DNA of 64,000 nucleotides from the NCBI RefSeq assembly GCF_043641555.1, contig NZ_JBHZRJ010000003.1:310001-374000 (forward strand), written 5' to 3'. A program made the translations under genes and the position numbers. A model generated the notes under the pieces. The model was not told where the DNA came from. It was given only the letters and a program-made list of their open reading frames with translations, and searched no databases. This stretch comes from Saccharospirillum alexandrii_A (lineage in GTDB: Bacteria > Pseudomonadota > Gammaproteobacteria > Pseudomonadales > Natronospirillaceae). This document shows, in pieces, positions 34,677-43,493 of this stretch (within the stretch, counting starts at the first letter, position 1; every line of letters starts with the position of its first letter).

Positions 34677-36032
34677 TTAGCGGTGATGATGAGTGTCAGC
34701 GGTTTTCTTTTCTGCTTGCGCAGATTCTGGAGATTTCTTCAGGAAGATCTGTTCCGCTGTGGCGATCAATATCATGGTGACGACTGCCACACCAATTACA
34801 AATGGATCGGTGTTTAACTTCACCCAGATAAAGCCACCTAGAACGAGTAGGTCCAGAACAATGGCCACAAAGGGCACCCAAGCTTGTGCTTTAACATCAG
34901 CTTTCAGGTAGCGAAGAACGCCCCAGTGGATAGCAATATCCATAATCAAGTAAAACACAATACCCAGTGCAGCAATTCGGGATAAATCAAAAAATGCTGT
35001 CAGCATCAGCCCCAACACTACGGTATAGACTAACGTGTGCTTTTGAATGCTCCCGGGCATGCCGAAGTGACGGTGAGGCACCAACTTCATTTCGGTCAGC
35101 ATGGCCAGCATTCGCGAAACCGCGAAAATACTGGCCAGAATGCCACCGGCGGTGGCCATCATGGCAATAGCTACGGTAATCCAAACCCCGTAATCGCCCA
35201 ATGCCGGTCGTGCCGCCGCCGCCAGGGAGTAGTCCTGTGTCTCGATGATTTCAGGCAGTGAGAGATTGCTGGAAACGGCGAAGCCGACCAAGGTATAGAT
35301 CACCACACACGCCGCGATGGAAATCACAATAGCGCGGCCAACGTTGCGATGGGGGTCTTGCACCTCTGAACCGCTGTTAGTGATTGTTGTAAAGCCCTTG
35401 AACGCCAGTATCCCCAGAGCCGTCGCTCCCAGGAAATTAACCAGGGTTCCAGTCTCTCCAGGGGAGGAAAAATCGACGGAAATGCTGTCGGAAATCCAGA
35501 CCCCCACCAGCCCGAAAGTCACAATGCCCGTGATCTTCAAGATACCGATAAAGGAGGCCACCCCCTGAATCATTCGATTGCCAAGCAGGTTGATCAGGAA
35601 GGCGGCGAGCATGAGCGACACCCCGAGAATGGGCACCATGCGACCACCGTCATCGCCACCAAAGAGCTGCATGGTGTAGGAGCCGAAGGTGCGGGCCAGA
35701 AAGCTCTGCGCGATCACCATCGAAAAGTACATCAACAAGGCGTTAAACGCTGTAGGCAGGCGATTCCCGTAGGCTTTGTGCAAATACATGCCAATGCCCC
35801 CGGCGGACGGATACGCATTGGAGATTTTTATATAGGAGTATGCACTAAAGCCGACAACCACCGCTGCGGCCAAAAACGCCAAAGGGAACAGGGCGCCGGT
35901 CATCTCTGCCATTTGCCCGGTAAGCGCAAAGATACCGGCACCGATCATGACGCCCGTCCCCAGCATTACGGTTCCAGCTAGCGTCAGGCTGCCTTCCCGG
36001 TAATGAGTTGTTCTGTCTTTCTCGCTTTCCAT
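34677..36032 (-). CDS. APC-superfamily amino acid permease
   Basis: 451 aa, about 12 transmembrane helices. LGTGVMIGAGIFALTGQMAE near the N-terminus is the APC helix 1 signature, and GFTTITNSGSEVQDPHRNVGRAI matches the helix 6 region. It belongs to the APC/basic-amino-acid or cationic-acid (CAT-like) branch, with substrate not readable. It ends in a hydrophilic His-rich tail (KKTADTHHHR). The start has GGAGGGTGT on the minus strand. It lies in the accessory block next to a c-type cytochrome. Confidence 0.88.
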   Translation of the reverse strand: MESEKDRTTHYREGSLTLAGTVMLGTGVMIGAGIFALTGQMAEMTGALFPLAFLAAAVVVGFSAYSYIKISNAYPSAGGIGMYLHKAYGNRLPTAFNALLMYFSMVIAQSFLARTFGSYTMQLFGGDDGGRMVPILGVSLMLAAFLINLLGNRMIQGVASFIGILKITGIVTFGLVGVWISDSISVDFSSPGETGTLVNFLGATALGILAFKGFTTITNSGSEVQDPHRNVGRAIVISIAACVVIYTLVGFAVSSNLSLPEIIETQDYSLAAAARPALGDYGVWITVAIAMMATAGGILASIFAVSRMLAMLTEMKLVPHRHFGMPGSIQKHTLVYTVVLGLMLTAFFDLSRIAALGIVFYLIMDIAIHWGVLRYLKADVKAQAWVPFVAIVLDLLVLGGFIWVKLNTDPFVIGVAVVTMILIATAEQIFLKKSPESAQAEKKTADTHHHR

Positions 36033-36083
36033 ACACCCTCCGACTTTTAATCCTCGAGTTTTGAAGTCTGGCTTCTCTATAGA

Positions 36084-36572
36084 CTACTGACTGCCACGCC
36101 TGGACTGTTCACGCTCTAGCCAGCTCTGGTAAACGTCATCTGGCCAGTAGCTTTGAAAGCTGGCGACTACATCTATGATTTGGCGGTCGCTTAATCTGTC
36201 GCCCCAGGCAGGCATCACGCCGCCCACCGGTTCTCCACCCTGTTCAATAACCATTTTGAGTACATCCAAGGGGTGGTGCCAGGCATGGGCTGTGCCATTT
36301 AACGGGGGAGGCGGGTACTGGCCGTTTGCCGCCACTGTTTTCCAATTGGGTGTGGATTCAGCATTTTGTCCATGGCAACCGGCGCAGTTTTCTCCAAAAA
36401 CCTCTTTTCCACGCGTTACCTCCTCTGGTGTGTACCAACGTTCCGTACCCGCTTTTGGTTCGAGTGAGATACTTGAAGTATCGATGGTTTCGCCCGCATT
36501 CTGCGCAGTCCCTTGATTTTCCGTGCAGGCAGCGAGTCCCAATACTGCTGCTGTTACCCAAATAAATTTCAT
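36084..36572 (-). CDS. Class I c-type cytochrome lipoprotein
   Basis: 162 aa. A lipobox at residues 13-16 (LAAC) indicates a lipid-anchored periplasmic cytochrome. The heme motif is CAGCH (63-67), and a distal Met is likely in GVMPAWGDRLSD. It is a monoheme cytochrome c, possibly carrying electrons for the multicopper oxidase encoded next. The gap to the permease is 51 bp and to the oxidase 41 bp. Confidence 0.9.
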   Translation of the reverse strand: MKFIWVTAAVLGLAACTENQGTAQNAGETIDTSSISLEPKAGTERWYTPEEVTRGKEVFGENCAGCHGQNAESTPNWKTVAANGQYPPPPLNGTAHAWHHPLDVLKMVIEQGGEPVGGVMPAWGDRLSDRQIIDVVASFQSYWPDDVYQSWLEREQSRRGSQ

Positions 36573-36613
36573 GGCATTACCCTTTACCTATTCTGTTTGG
36601 ACCGTTACTTTTG

Positions 36614-37966
36614 TTAAACAACTTCAAACCAGGTCATCATCCCGGTCGCCTGGTGGTCTATCATGTGGCAATGAATAAGCCATTTACCGGGATTTCCGGC
36701 TATCAATCGGACAGCCTTTTGCTGACCTCTTAACAGCGTTAGGCTGTCATGCCACCGCCCATTCGCCCAGACATGATGACCGTGCCAGTGCACGGTGTGT
36801 GGAAAGGCTGTTCGATTGTCGAGTAGCACTTCAACCGACTCTCCTTTCCGGGCACGAAAGAGGGGAGTTTCAGGCATGCCCGTTTGCCCACTGATCGCCC
36901 AGAATTGGCCATTTCTAGCCAGTTCTCTAAAAGTATGAGGCTCGCCCTGGTATTGGGCCGACTGCAACCGCCCCATCGCTCCGCCTTCGAGGGTCACCGG
37001 TACGCGTTGGTTTACACCAGCTGGCAAGTGAGGCATGGGGTTGGCCGGTAACGCCATTGCATCCGGGAAAGCAGGGACCTCTGTGCCGTCAGACGGGTTC
37101 AGGTCAACCTGAGCAACGAGCAGGGGCTCATCGCCACTGACTTCCAGTAATTGGCCGGCGTCACGGGCAATCCACCCTATATCCCAACGTTCACCCGGCC
37201 CCAGGATAATCACCTCGGGAACCGGTTCGGGGATGGCGAGCGGCTGGCCATCTTTGGCGAGCCACAACGCCCCCGGGAACGCGGCATGTAACTGCAGAAT
37301 CCTATTGGTGGCGGTGTTGATCAGCCGCAGCCTGACTCGTTCGCCCGCGTTTGCCTCACCCCGCCAGGGGCCAGCCTGGTGATTGATGGTCAGAAAGTTA
37401 CCCATACGACCCGCGTGTGACTGGTTGTGACCGTTAGCAAACGCCGGATCTATACGACCGTTCCTGCTCAGACTCCAGTCATCCATCAACAACGGCCAAT
37501 CACGCTCGAAGCGAGGCTCGTTATTACCGGTGACGACCAGTGAGCCGTAAAGCCCCCGCGCCAACTGTTCAATGGTATTGTGGTGACTGTGAAACCAGAA
37601 GGTGCCTGCATCAGGTGACATGATGTGATAGTCAAAAGAGGCACCCGGTTCTATGGGCGCTTGGGTCAAGCCAGACACGCCGTCCATGGCATTGCCAACT
37701 CGCACTCCGTGCCAGTGGATGGTCGTTGGCTCTGGCAAGTGATTGGTCACGCGCACGGTTTGCATGACGCCCTGTTGTAATGTCAACTTTGGCTGGTTGT
37801 AGGCCCAGATCGGGGTTGGTGCGGCGAGCCAGGAAGCCGTCGTTTCCCGAGCCTGAATGTTGATGTGTGGAACTTGTGGCTGGTCAGCCCAGAGTGACCA
37901 GGGCAGCATTGAGGCAGCGGACAATTGTGCCCCTGCCTTAATCCACTGCCGTCGTGTCAGATTCAT
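36614..37966 (-). CDS. Multicopper oxidase
   Basis: 450 aa. A Tat-type N-terminus (TRRQWIKAGAQLSAA) indicates export as a folded protein. Copper motifs are HWHG (84-87), HSH (126-128), HWHGHHVW and HCHMIDHQATGMM (T1/T3 ligands around 432-443 with axial Met443). Three cupredoxin domains fit 450 aa. It resembles CumA/CueO-like oxidases used in copper tolerance or metal oxidation; the substrate is unknown. It sits between two c-type cytochromes and two small envelope proteins, unlike the usual copABCD layout. Confidence 0.9.
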   Translation of the reverse strand: MNLTRRQWIKAGAQLSAASMLPWSLWADQPQVPHINIQARETTASWLAAPTPIWAYNQPKLTLQQGVMQTVRVTNHLPEPTTIHWHGVRVGNAMDGVSGLTQAPIEPGASFDYHIMSPDAGTFWFHSHHNTIEQLARGLYGSLVVTGNNEPRFERDWPLLMDDWSLSRNGRIDPAFANGHNQSHAGRMGNFLTINHQAGPWRGEANAGERVRLRLINTATNRILQLHAAFPGALWLAKDGQPLAIPEPVPEVIILGPGERWDIGWIARDAGQLLEVSGDEPLLVAQVDLNPSDGTEVPAFPDAMALPANPMPHLPAGVNQRVPVTLEGGAMGRLQSAQYQGEPHTFRELARNGQFWAISGQTGMPETPLFRARKGESVEVLLDNRTAFPHTVHWHGHHVWANGRWHDSLTLLRGQQKAVRLIAGNPGKWLIHCHMIDHQATGMMTWFEVV

Positions 37967-38075
37967 GATTACCGTCCTCGTTTAACCCAAGCTACCGGCT
38001 GCGGGAAACAGCCTCAATGTCCAAAAGGCGATGCGACGCCCCACGCCCGTCGTCAGACCAATGTTTCGACCTCAC

Positions 38076-38285
38076 TCACAGGCGAGAATCTTTGTTGCCG
38101 TGAGGTGGTTCACTGAACGCAAGAAAGTACAGCAACCCCAGGTTCAGTATGGGAACCAGTGCCAGAACACTGAGAACTCCGGGAAATCCAAGCTTTTCGC
38201 AGATTCGCCATAAAGGAATGACCACCAGTGCAGCGACCAGTGGCCACCAGAACAGGTGAAAACCCCAACTCATGTCCATCATCAT
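38076..38285 (-). CDS. Small membrane protein
   Basis: 69 aa. Start ATG 38285 has GGAGACAA upstream. Two hydrophobic segments (about 10-28 and 38-56) separated by RICEKLGFPG, ending in a charged tail. The family is not recognised with certainty. It shows the RICEKLG loop seen in small DUF-type inner-membrane proteins. It lies 109 bp upstream of the multicopper oxidase in the same direction. Confidence 0.55.
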   Translation of the reverse strand: MMMDMSWGFHLFWWPLVAALVVIPLWRICEKLGFPGVLSVLALVPILNLGLLYFLAFSEPPHGNKDSRL

Positions 38286-38362
38286 TATTTGTCTCCTGGT
38301 CTTGCGAACGAGATAGTGTGCGCATGGGTTAATTCAGCCAGAGTGCTTTCGAGCTGAACCTT

Positions 38363-38818
38363 TTATTCAATGTCATTGATCGCTTGCGCCTCACGAATAA
38401 AGGCGAGTATGAACGTCATCTGAGTAAACCCAACGGTGGGTTGCGGCGGCATGTCACCAAACGACCAATGATGTTGACGTGACCCTTCTGTCACTGCTCG
38501 GTAGAAGGCTTTGTTGGAGTGGTGACCGGGGTTGTAAATGGAATGGATCAACGGTGGTCCTGCATCTGATCCTTCTGCGTTTAATCCGTGACAGGCAGCG
38601 CACGTTTGGTTAAACATTCGTTGCCCGGTTCGAGCTTTCTCCGACAGCCCCTCAACCACGACATCAACATGATTCGGCAGGTCATCGGCCGCGATTGCAG
38701 GCACGGAGAGCTTGGCTAACGTGCCTAAAACGAGCAGTGCTGTGAGCGGAAACGCGCAGGCCGCGGCTCCAGATATCATGATGGAATGAAAGTTAGGGCG
38801 TTCAAACAGTGATCTCAT
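38363..38818 (-). CDS. Class I c-type cytochrome
   Basis: 151 aa from ATG 38818 (GAGGACACTC upstream; an in-frame TTG is four codons earlier). One N-terminal hydrophobic segment (about 12-35) serves as a signal or anchor. The heme motif is CAACH (TCAACHGLNAEG), and a Met axial ligand candidate is in FGDMPPQPTVGF. It is monoheme and faces the periplasm. It is separated from the small membrane gene by 77 bp on the same strand. Confidence 0.88.
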   Translation of the reverse strand: MRSLFERPNFHSIMISGAAACAFPLTALLVLGTLAKLSVPAIAADDLPNHVDVVVEGLSEKARTGQRMFNQTCAACHGLNAEGSDAGPPLIHSIYNPGHHSNKAFYRAVTEGSRQHHWSFGDMPPQPTVGFTQMTFILAFIREAQAINDIE

Positions 38819-38956
38819 GAGTGTCCTCAATGGCTACATTAATCCGAAAGAAAGTGACGGTCAGAGCATCAAACGACAGGGGTACGCTGTCAGGTGACGG
38901 TGAGAAGCGTTGTATTAGCTACTCGTCTGAGCGAAACGGTAATCAGTGATTGAGGA

Positions 38957-39298
38957 TCAGAGACTGGGTGGGCGATCGAGCGCGCTGTGATAGCCCGAGT
39001 GCAGGGAGTGACTGAGCGGCTGAGTATAACGCTCTGTTGCCTGTGTCGCAGGGTCGATCAGACCTGCAACGGCCTGCGCTACCACGGGTAGGGTACATGC
39101 CATACCACTGCAGTGTGATCGAAACTGAGCGGAATGGTCGGCCATGCCACAGCGTTCAACATCATGATGATCGGCGCACAGCGACACTGTTTGAGCCTCG
39201 CCGTCGGTTGTGGTTTCTGCCCAAGCCAATACACCCCCAGTTCCCTGGAAGATAACCAGGAAGAGAACAAGGATGTAATTGAGTTTGGCGGTCGTCAT
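38957..39298 (-). CDS. Small secreted Cys/His-rich protein, unknown
   Basis: 113 aa with a signal peptide (cleavage near VLA-WA). The mature part holds CADHHDVERCGM and HCSGMACTL, a Cys/His/Met-rich cluster that could bind copper or another metal. No family recognised. The ATG at 39298 lacks a strong ribosome site. It lies in the multicopper-oxidase cluster, which makes a metal role plausible but unproven. Confidence 0.6.
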   Translation of the reverse strand: MTTAKLNYILVLFLVIFQGTGGVLAWAETTTDGEAQTVSLCADHHDVERCGMADHSAQFRSHCSGMACTLPVVAQAVAGLIDPATQATERYTQPLSHSLHSGYHSALDRPPSL

Positions 39299-39477
39299 CG
39301 CGGGTGTCGCTGGCTTGAACGAATTAAGAGAATACTCGCGGGGCTACCGGATTTCCAGTCGAAGACCTGTTTTTTACCAGTAGAACCCGCCGACGATCGG
39401 GCAGCGCTTACCATGTGATCTAACGGGCCTAATCGCTTTTGTATGGAACATCCGTGTCCCGTTAGCCTGTGTGCTGC

Positions 39478-40617
39478 TTAAACCCCGTAAACGGTTCGCT
39501 CAAAAACCCACCAGCCGGCCATCAGGGCGATCGCGATAGAAGCGGGGTTCGTGATGTAGCTCCGGTACCACGCTTTATTCCTGAACCAGACACCGACTGC
39601 CAAAAAGCAGAGGGCAATGACGGTCAGTTGCCCAAGCTCGACCCCGATATTGAATCCGATTAGGCCTGTAATAAAGTGATTCGGACTTAGTCCTATTTCC
39701 GTCAGGACGCTGGCAAAACCAAGGCCATGCAAGAGGCCAAATCCGAAAATGACGGCGGGTCGCCATTTGCTGAGGTTACGAGACCAGAGGTTCTCGACGC
39801 AAACGTAGACGATGGAGAGCGCAATTAATGGCTCCACAATAGCCGCAGGTATTGTCACGATACCCAGCATTCCCAGAGCAAGGGTTACGGTGTGCGCCAG
39901 GGTGAAGCTGCTTACTTGCCAGATTAATGGCTTTAATTTCGAGCTAAGCAGGAACAGGCCGACTACGAACAAGATGTGATCGAGCCCCTTGGGTAGGATG
40001 TGTTCAAAGCCAATAACGATGTAGTTTGCAAAAATTGAGAAGCCACTTTGTTTCACGGCACCCGTGATATCAAAAGGTCCGGTTGGCACGCCGGGCTGAA
40101 GATATTCTGTATAAATTTCTTCTCCGGTTGCGGTGCTGACTCTCAGAGCGGATTCGCCAAACTGTTCATCCCACTGCCAACCCAGGCTTGAACTGCCGGT
40201 GGGCAGCGTGCCGGTAAAGGTAATGACGGCCTCTCTGGCCAGCTCCAGATCCGGTTCACTGGTTAAGGTCAGGTTCGGCTCGGCCAGGTTGATATCGAGG
40301 CCGTCGGCTTGAAACTGGATGCCACTGATCAGGTCGGGCGCAAACGCTTTGAAAACAGGCATCAGCTCTTGCTCTGACATGGCCCGGTACCGATCATACT
40401 CAGCAGCCTGAGGCGCATCATTTGTGTCAGTTACGTCCGGCCCGATACCCGCCAGGTAGGTCTCGACGCTGGTTTGAATGTCAATGCTGTAGGTGCCGTT
40501 CTCGTTGAGAGTCAGATCGATGATGGCAGGGCGAATTTCGTGCGCCGTTGACAATGTGCTGAGGGCCAGCAAAACGACAAAAAGGCCAAAATGGGCCAGT
40601 TTGGTGGTAGAAATCAT
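39478..40617 (-). CDS. HupE/UreJ-family membrane protein
   Basis: 379 aa. Signal peptide or N-terminal helix, then about 170 residues of periplasmic domain (HEIRPAIIDLTLNENG...). The C-terminal half (about 200-379) is the HupE/UreJ_2 membrane domain: HILPKGLDHILFVVGLF, FTLAHTVTLAL and FGLLHGLGFAS, with conserved His that suggest metal (Ni, Co or Cu) handling. No hydrogenase or urease gene is nearby, so I do not infer nickel. It closes the accessory cluster. Confidence 0.88.
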   Translation of the reverse strand: MISTTKLAHFGLFVVLLALSTLSTAHEIRPAIIDLTLNENGTYSIDIQTSVETYLAGIGPDVTDTNDAPQAAEYDRYRAMSEQELMPVFKAFAPDLISGIQFQADGLDINLAEPNLTLTSEPDLELAREAVITFTGTLPTGSSSLGWQWDEQFGESALRVSTATGEEIYTEYLQPGVPTGPFDITGAVKQSGFSIFANYIVIGFEHILPKGLDHILFVVGLFLLSSKLKPLIWQVSSFTLAHTVTLALGMLGIVTIPAAIVEPLIALSIVYVCVENLWSRNLSKWRPAVIFGFGLLHGLGFASVLTEIGLSPNHFITGLIGFNIGVELGQLTVIALCFLAVGVWFRNKAWYRSYITNPASIAIALMAGWWVFERTVYGV

Positions 40618-40828
40618 GTGTGAGAGTCCAATGCAGTTATTATTTGAGCGCTACAGGAGCAGTGTTAACAGAAGAAGGCTGTTCACTGTCTAGTGTATAC
40701 GAAGCAAATTTGACTGCCGATGCATTTATCGGAACTGGAGGGAGGGGGCTGCTGACGTGACTGGGTCGTCAGCAGCCTTTATGAGGCAGGTCACTTCCTT
40801 GTGATCCTGTTCTGAGGGTTCTTGCGGA
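40618..40828. other. Intergenic region between HupE and aceA
   Basis: 211 bp. It holds the HupE promoter region and a hairpin with an 11-bp stem (GGCTGCTGACG at 40747 and CGTCAGCAGCC ending 40777), which lies beyond the aceA stop on minus. The sequence after it on minus is C-rich, so it is not a clear intrinsic terminator. On plus it is followed by TTTAT. Confidence 0.5.
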
Positions 40829-42163
<1,335 letters not shown>

Positions 42164-42306
42164 GGTCGTGTCCTCTCGGTGTTGCGGTCTAGTTGTATTA
42201 GTGTGTTGTCGTTGTCGCTGCTGCAACGGTGTGTCTCTGCTGCGACCTTGACTTCACAGTAAAATCGCCAGGGTGATTTGGCCAATTTATAGTTATTATT
42301 TTCAGT

Positions 42307-42321
42307 ATTCACGGTATGAAT
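42307..42321. promoter_or_regulatory. Shared LysR-type box, aceA/LysR side
   Basis: ATTCACGGTATGAAT; its reverse complement is ATTCATACCGTGAAT. It matches the box at 43395 at 14 of 15 positions and fits T-N11-A. It lies between aceA (divergent, 144 bp away) and the LysR gene (74 bp away). Confidence 0.7.
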
Positions 42322-42394
42322 GATGGGAAGGCTTTGAGTATAATTCGGATCAAAGACGATTTTGAGACGAACAGGCAAACGTAAGGAGGAAAGG

Positions 42395-43345
42395 ATGCAG
42401 CTGAGCCGCATCGACATGAACCTGCTGGTGTATCTGGATGTGCTGCTGCGTGAGCGCAGCGTGACCCGGGCGGCCGACAAGCTGGGCATTAGCCAGCCGG
42501 CCATGAGCAACGGTTTGCGCCGACTGCGCACCCTGTTTGATGACCCCCTGCTGATTCGTACCAGTGAGGGCATGACGCCAACCGAGCGCGCCGGGCAACT
42601 GGAGCCCATGCTGCGCACCGTGCTGCAGGACATCGAGCGCGCCATTCAGCCGCGCTCTGATTTCGATGCCGAAAACAGTCAGCGGGTGTTTCGTATCATG
42701 GTCAGCGACTACGCCGAATCGACCCTGGTACCCCCACTGCTGCGGCGTTTGCGCGAAGAAGCCCCCAACGTCATTCTGGACCTGATGACCCCCAGCGACG
42801 TCAGTTTTCTGGATGTCGAGCAGGGTAAGGTCGACATGGTAATCAACCGCTTTGACGACATTCCCCAGTCATTCCACCAGACCATCGTCTGGCGCGACGA
42901 GTTCTGCTGCATGGTCAGCTCCGAGAACCCCATTCTGGAAAACTTCAGCCTGAAGAACTATCTGCAGGCACAGCACGTCTGGGTCAGTAAAACCGGCTAT
43001 GGCGTGGGTGTGGGGGTCGATCCGGCCGATGTACAGCGCCTTGGCTGGGTGGACGAAGTGCTCGGTCAACTGGGCAGCAAGCGCAACATCACCGTCTTCA
43101 CCCGTCATTATCAGGCCGCCATGTTGCTGGCCGAGCAGAACGACCTGGTGGTTACCTTACCGGCTCGGGCCGCGCTGCTGCAGGCCCACAACGACCGCTT
43201 GCGGGTGATGGCGCCGCCCTTTGTGATACCGGGTATTCAACTGAAACTGGTGTGGAGCCCGTTGTTGCATCACGACCCGGCGCACCGGTGGATGCGGCGT
43301 CTCATCAACGAGGTGGCAGAGCAGGTTCCAAGCCCGGAGTTTTAG
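42395..43345 (+). CDS. LysR-family regulator of the glyoxylate shunt (likely)
   Basis: 316 aa from ATG 42395 with AAGGAGG upstream. HTH (SVTRAADKLGISQPAMSNGLRRL), the LinR/NodD-like style. The effector domain contains VLDLMTPSDVSFLDVEQG. It sits between aceA (divergent) and glcB (same strand, 148 bp downstream), and both genes have the same ATTCATAC-GTGAAT palindrome upstream. This strongly suggests it controls the glyoxylate shunt; the effector is unknown and glyoxylate or acetate would be the first guesses. Confidence 0.85.
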   Translation: MQLSRIDMNLLVYLDVLLRERSVTRAADKLGISQPAMSNGLRRLRTLFDDPLLIRTSEGMTPTERAGQLEPMLRTVLQDIERAIQPRSDFDAENSQRVFRIMVSDYAESTLVPPLLRRLREEAPNVILDLMTPSDVSFLDVEQGKVDMVINRFDDIPQSFHQTIVWRDEFCCMVSSENPILENFSLKNYLQAQHVWVSKTGYGVGVGVDPADVQRLGWVDEVLGQLGSKRNITVFTRHYQAAMLLAEQNDLVVTLPARAALLQAHNDRLRVMAPPFVIPGIQLKLVWSPLLHHDPAHRWMRRLINEVAEQVPSPEF

Positions 43346-43394
43346 TGGCATGTTGAATGGGCGGGCAGTTAAAACATTCGGTGATCAAAATCCC

Positions 43395-43409
43395 ATTCAT
43401 ACTGTGAAT
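43395..43409. promoter_or_regulatory. Shared LysR-type box, glcB side
   Basis: ATTCATACTGTGAAT, an ATTCA/TGAAT inverted repeat. It lies 84 bp before the malate synthase G start and nearly matches the box in the aceA/LysR intergenic region. Confidence 0.7.
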
Positions 43410-43493
43410 GGTGACTATAAAGGTTATAAATTAGTCGTATCCGGCTGGGCTCCCTAGACTCGAATAAAAAGCAAACAGCGAAAGGCCAGACTC

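Noticed and set aside
39478..40617. HupE/UreJ as nickel transporter for hydrogenase or urease
   Set aside because: No hydrogenase or urease genes are nearby, so nickel is not inferred.
40747..40777. Hairpin past aceA as an intrinsic terminator
   Set aside because: The stem is strong but the minus-strand flank is C-rich with no U-tract, so it is described only as a hairpin.
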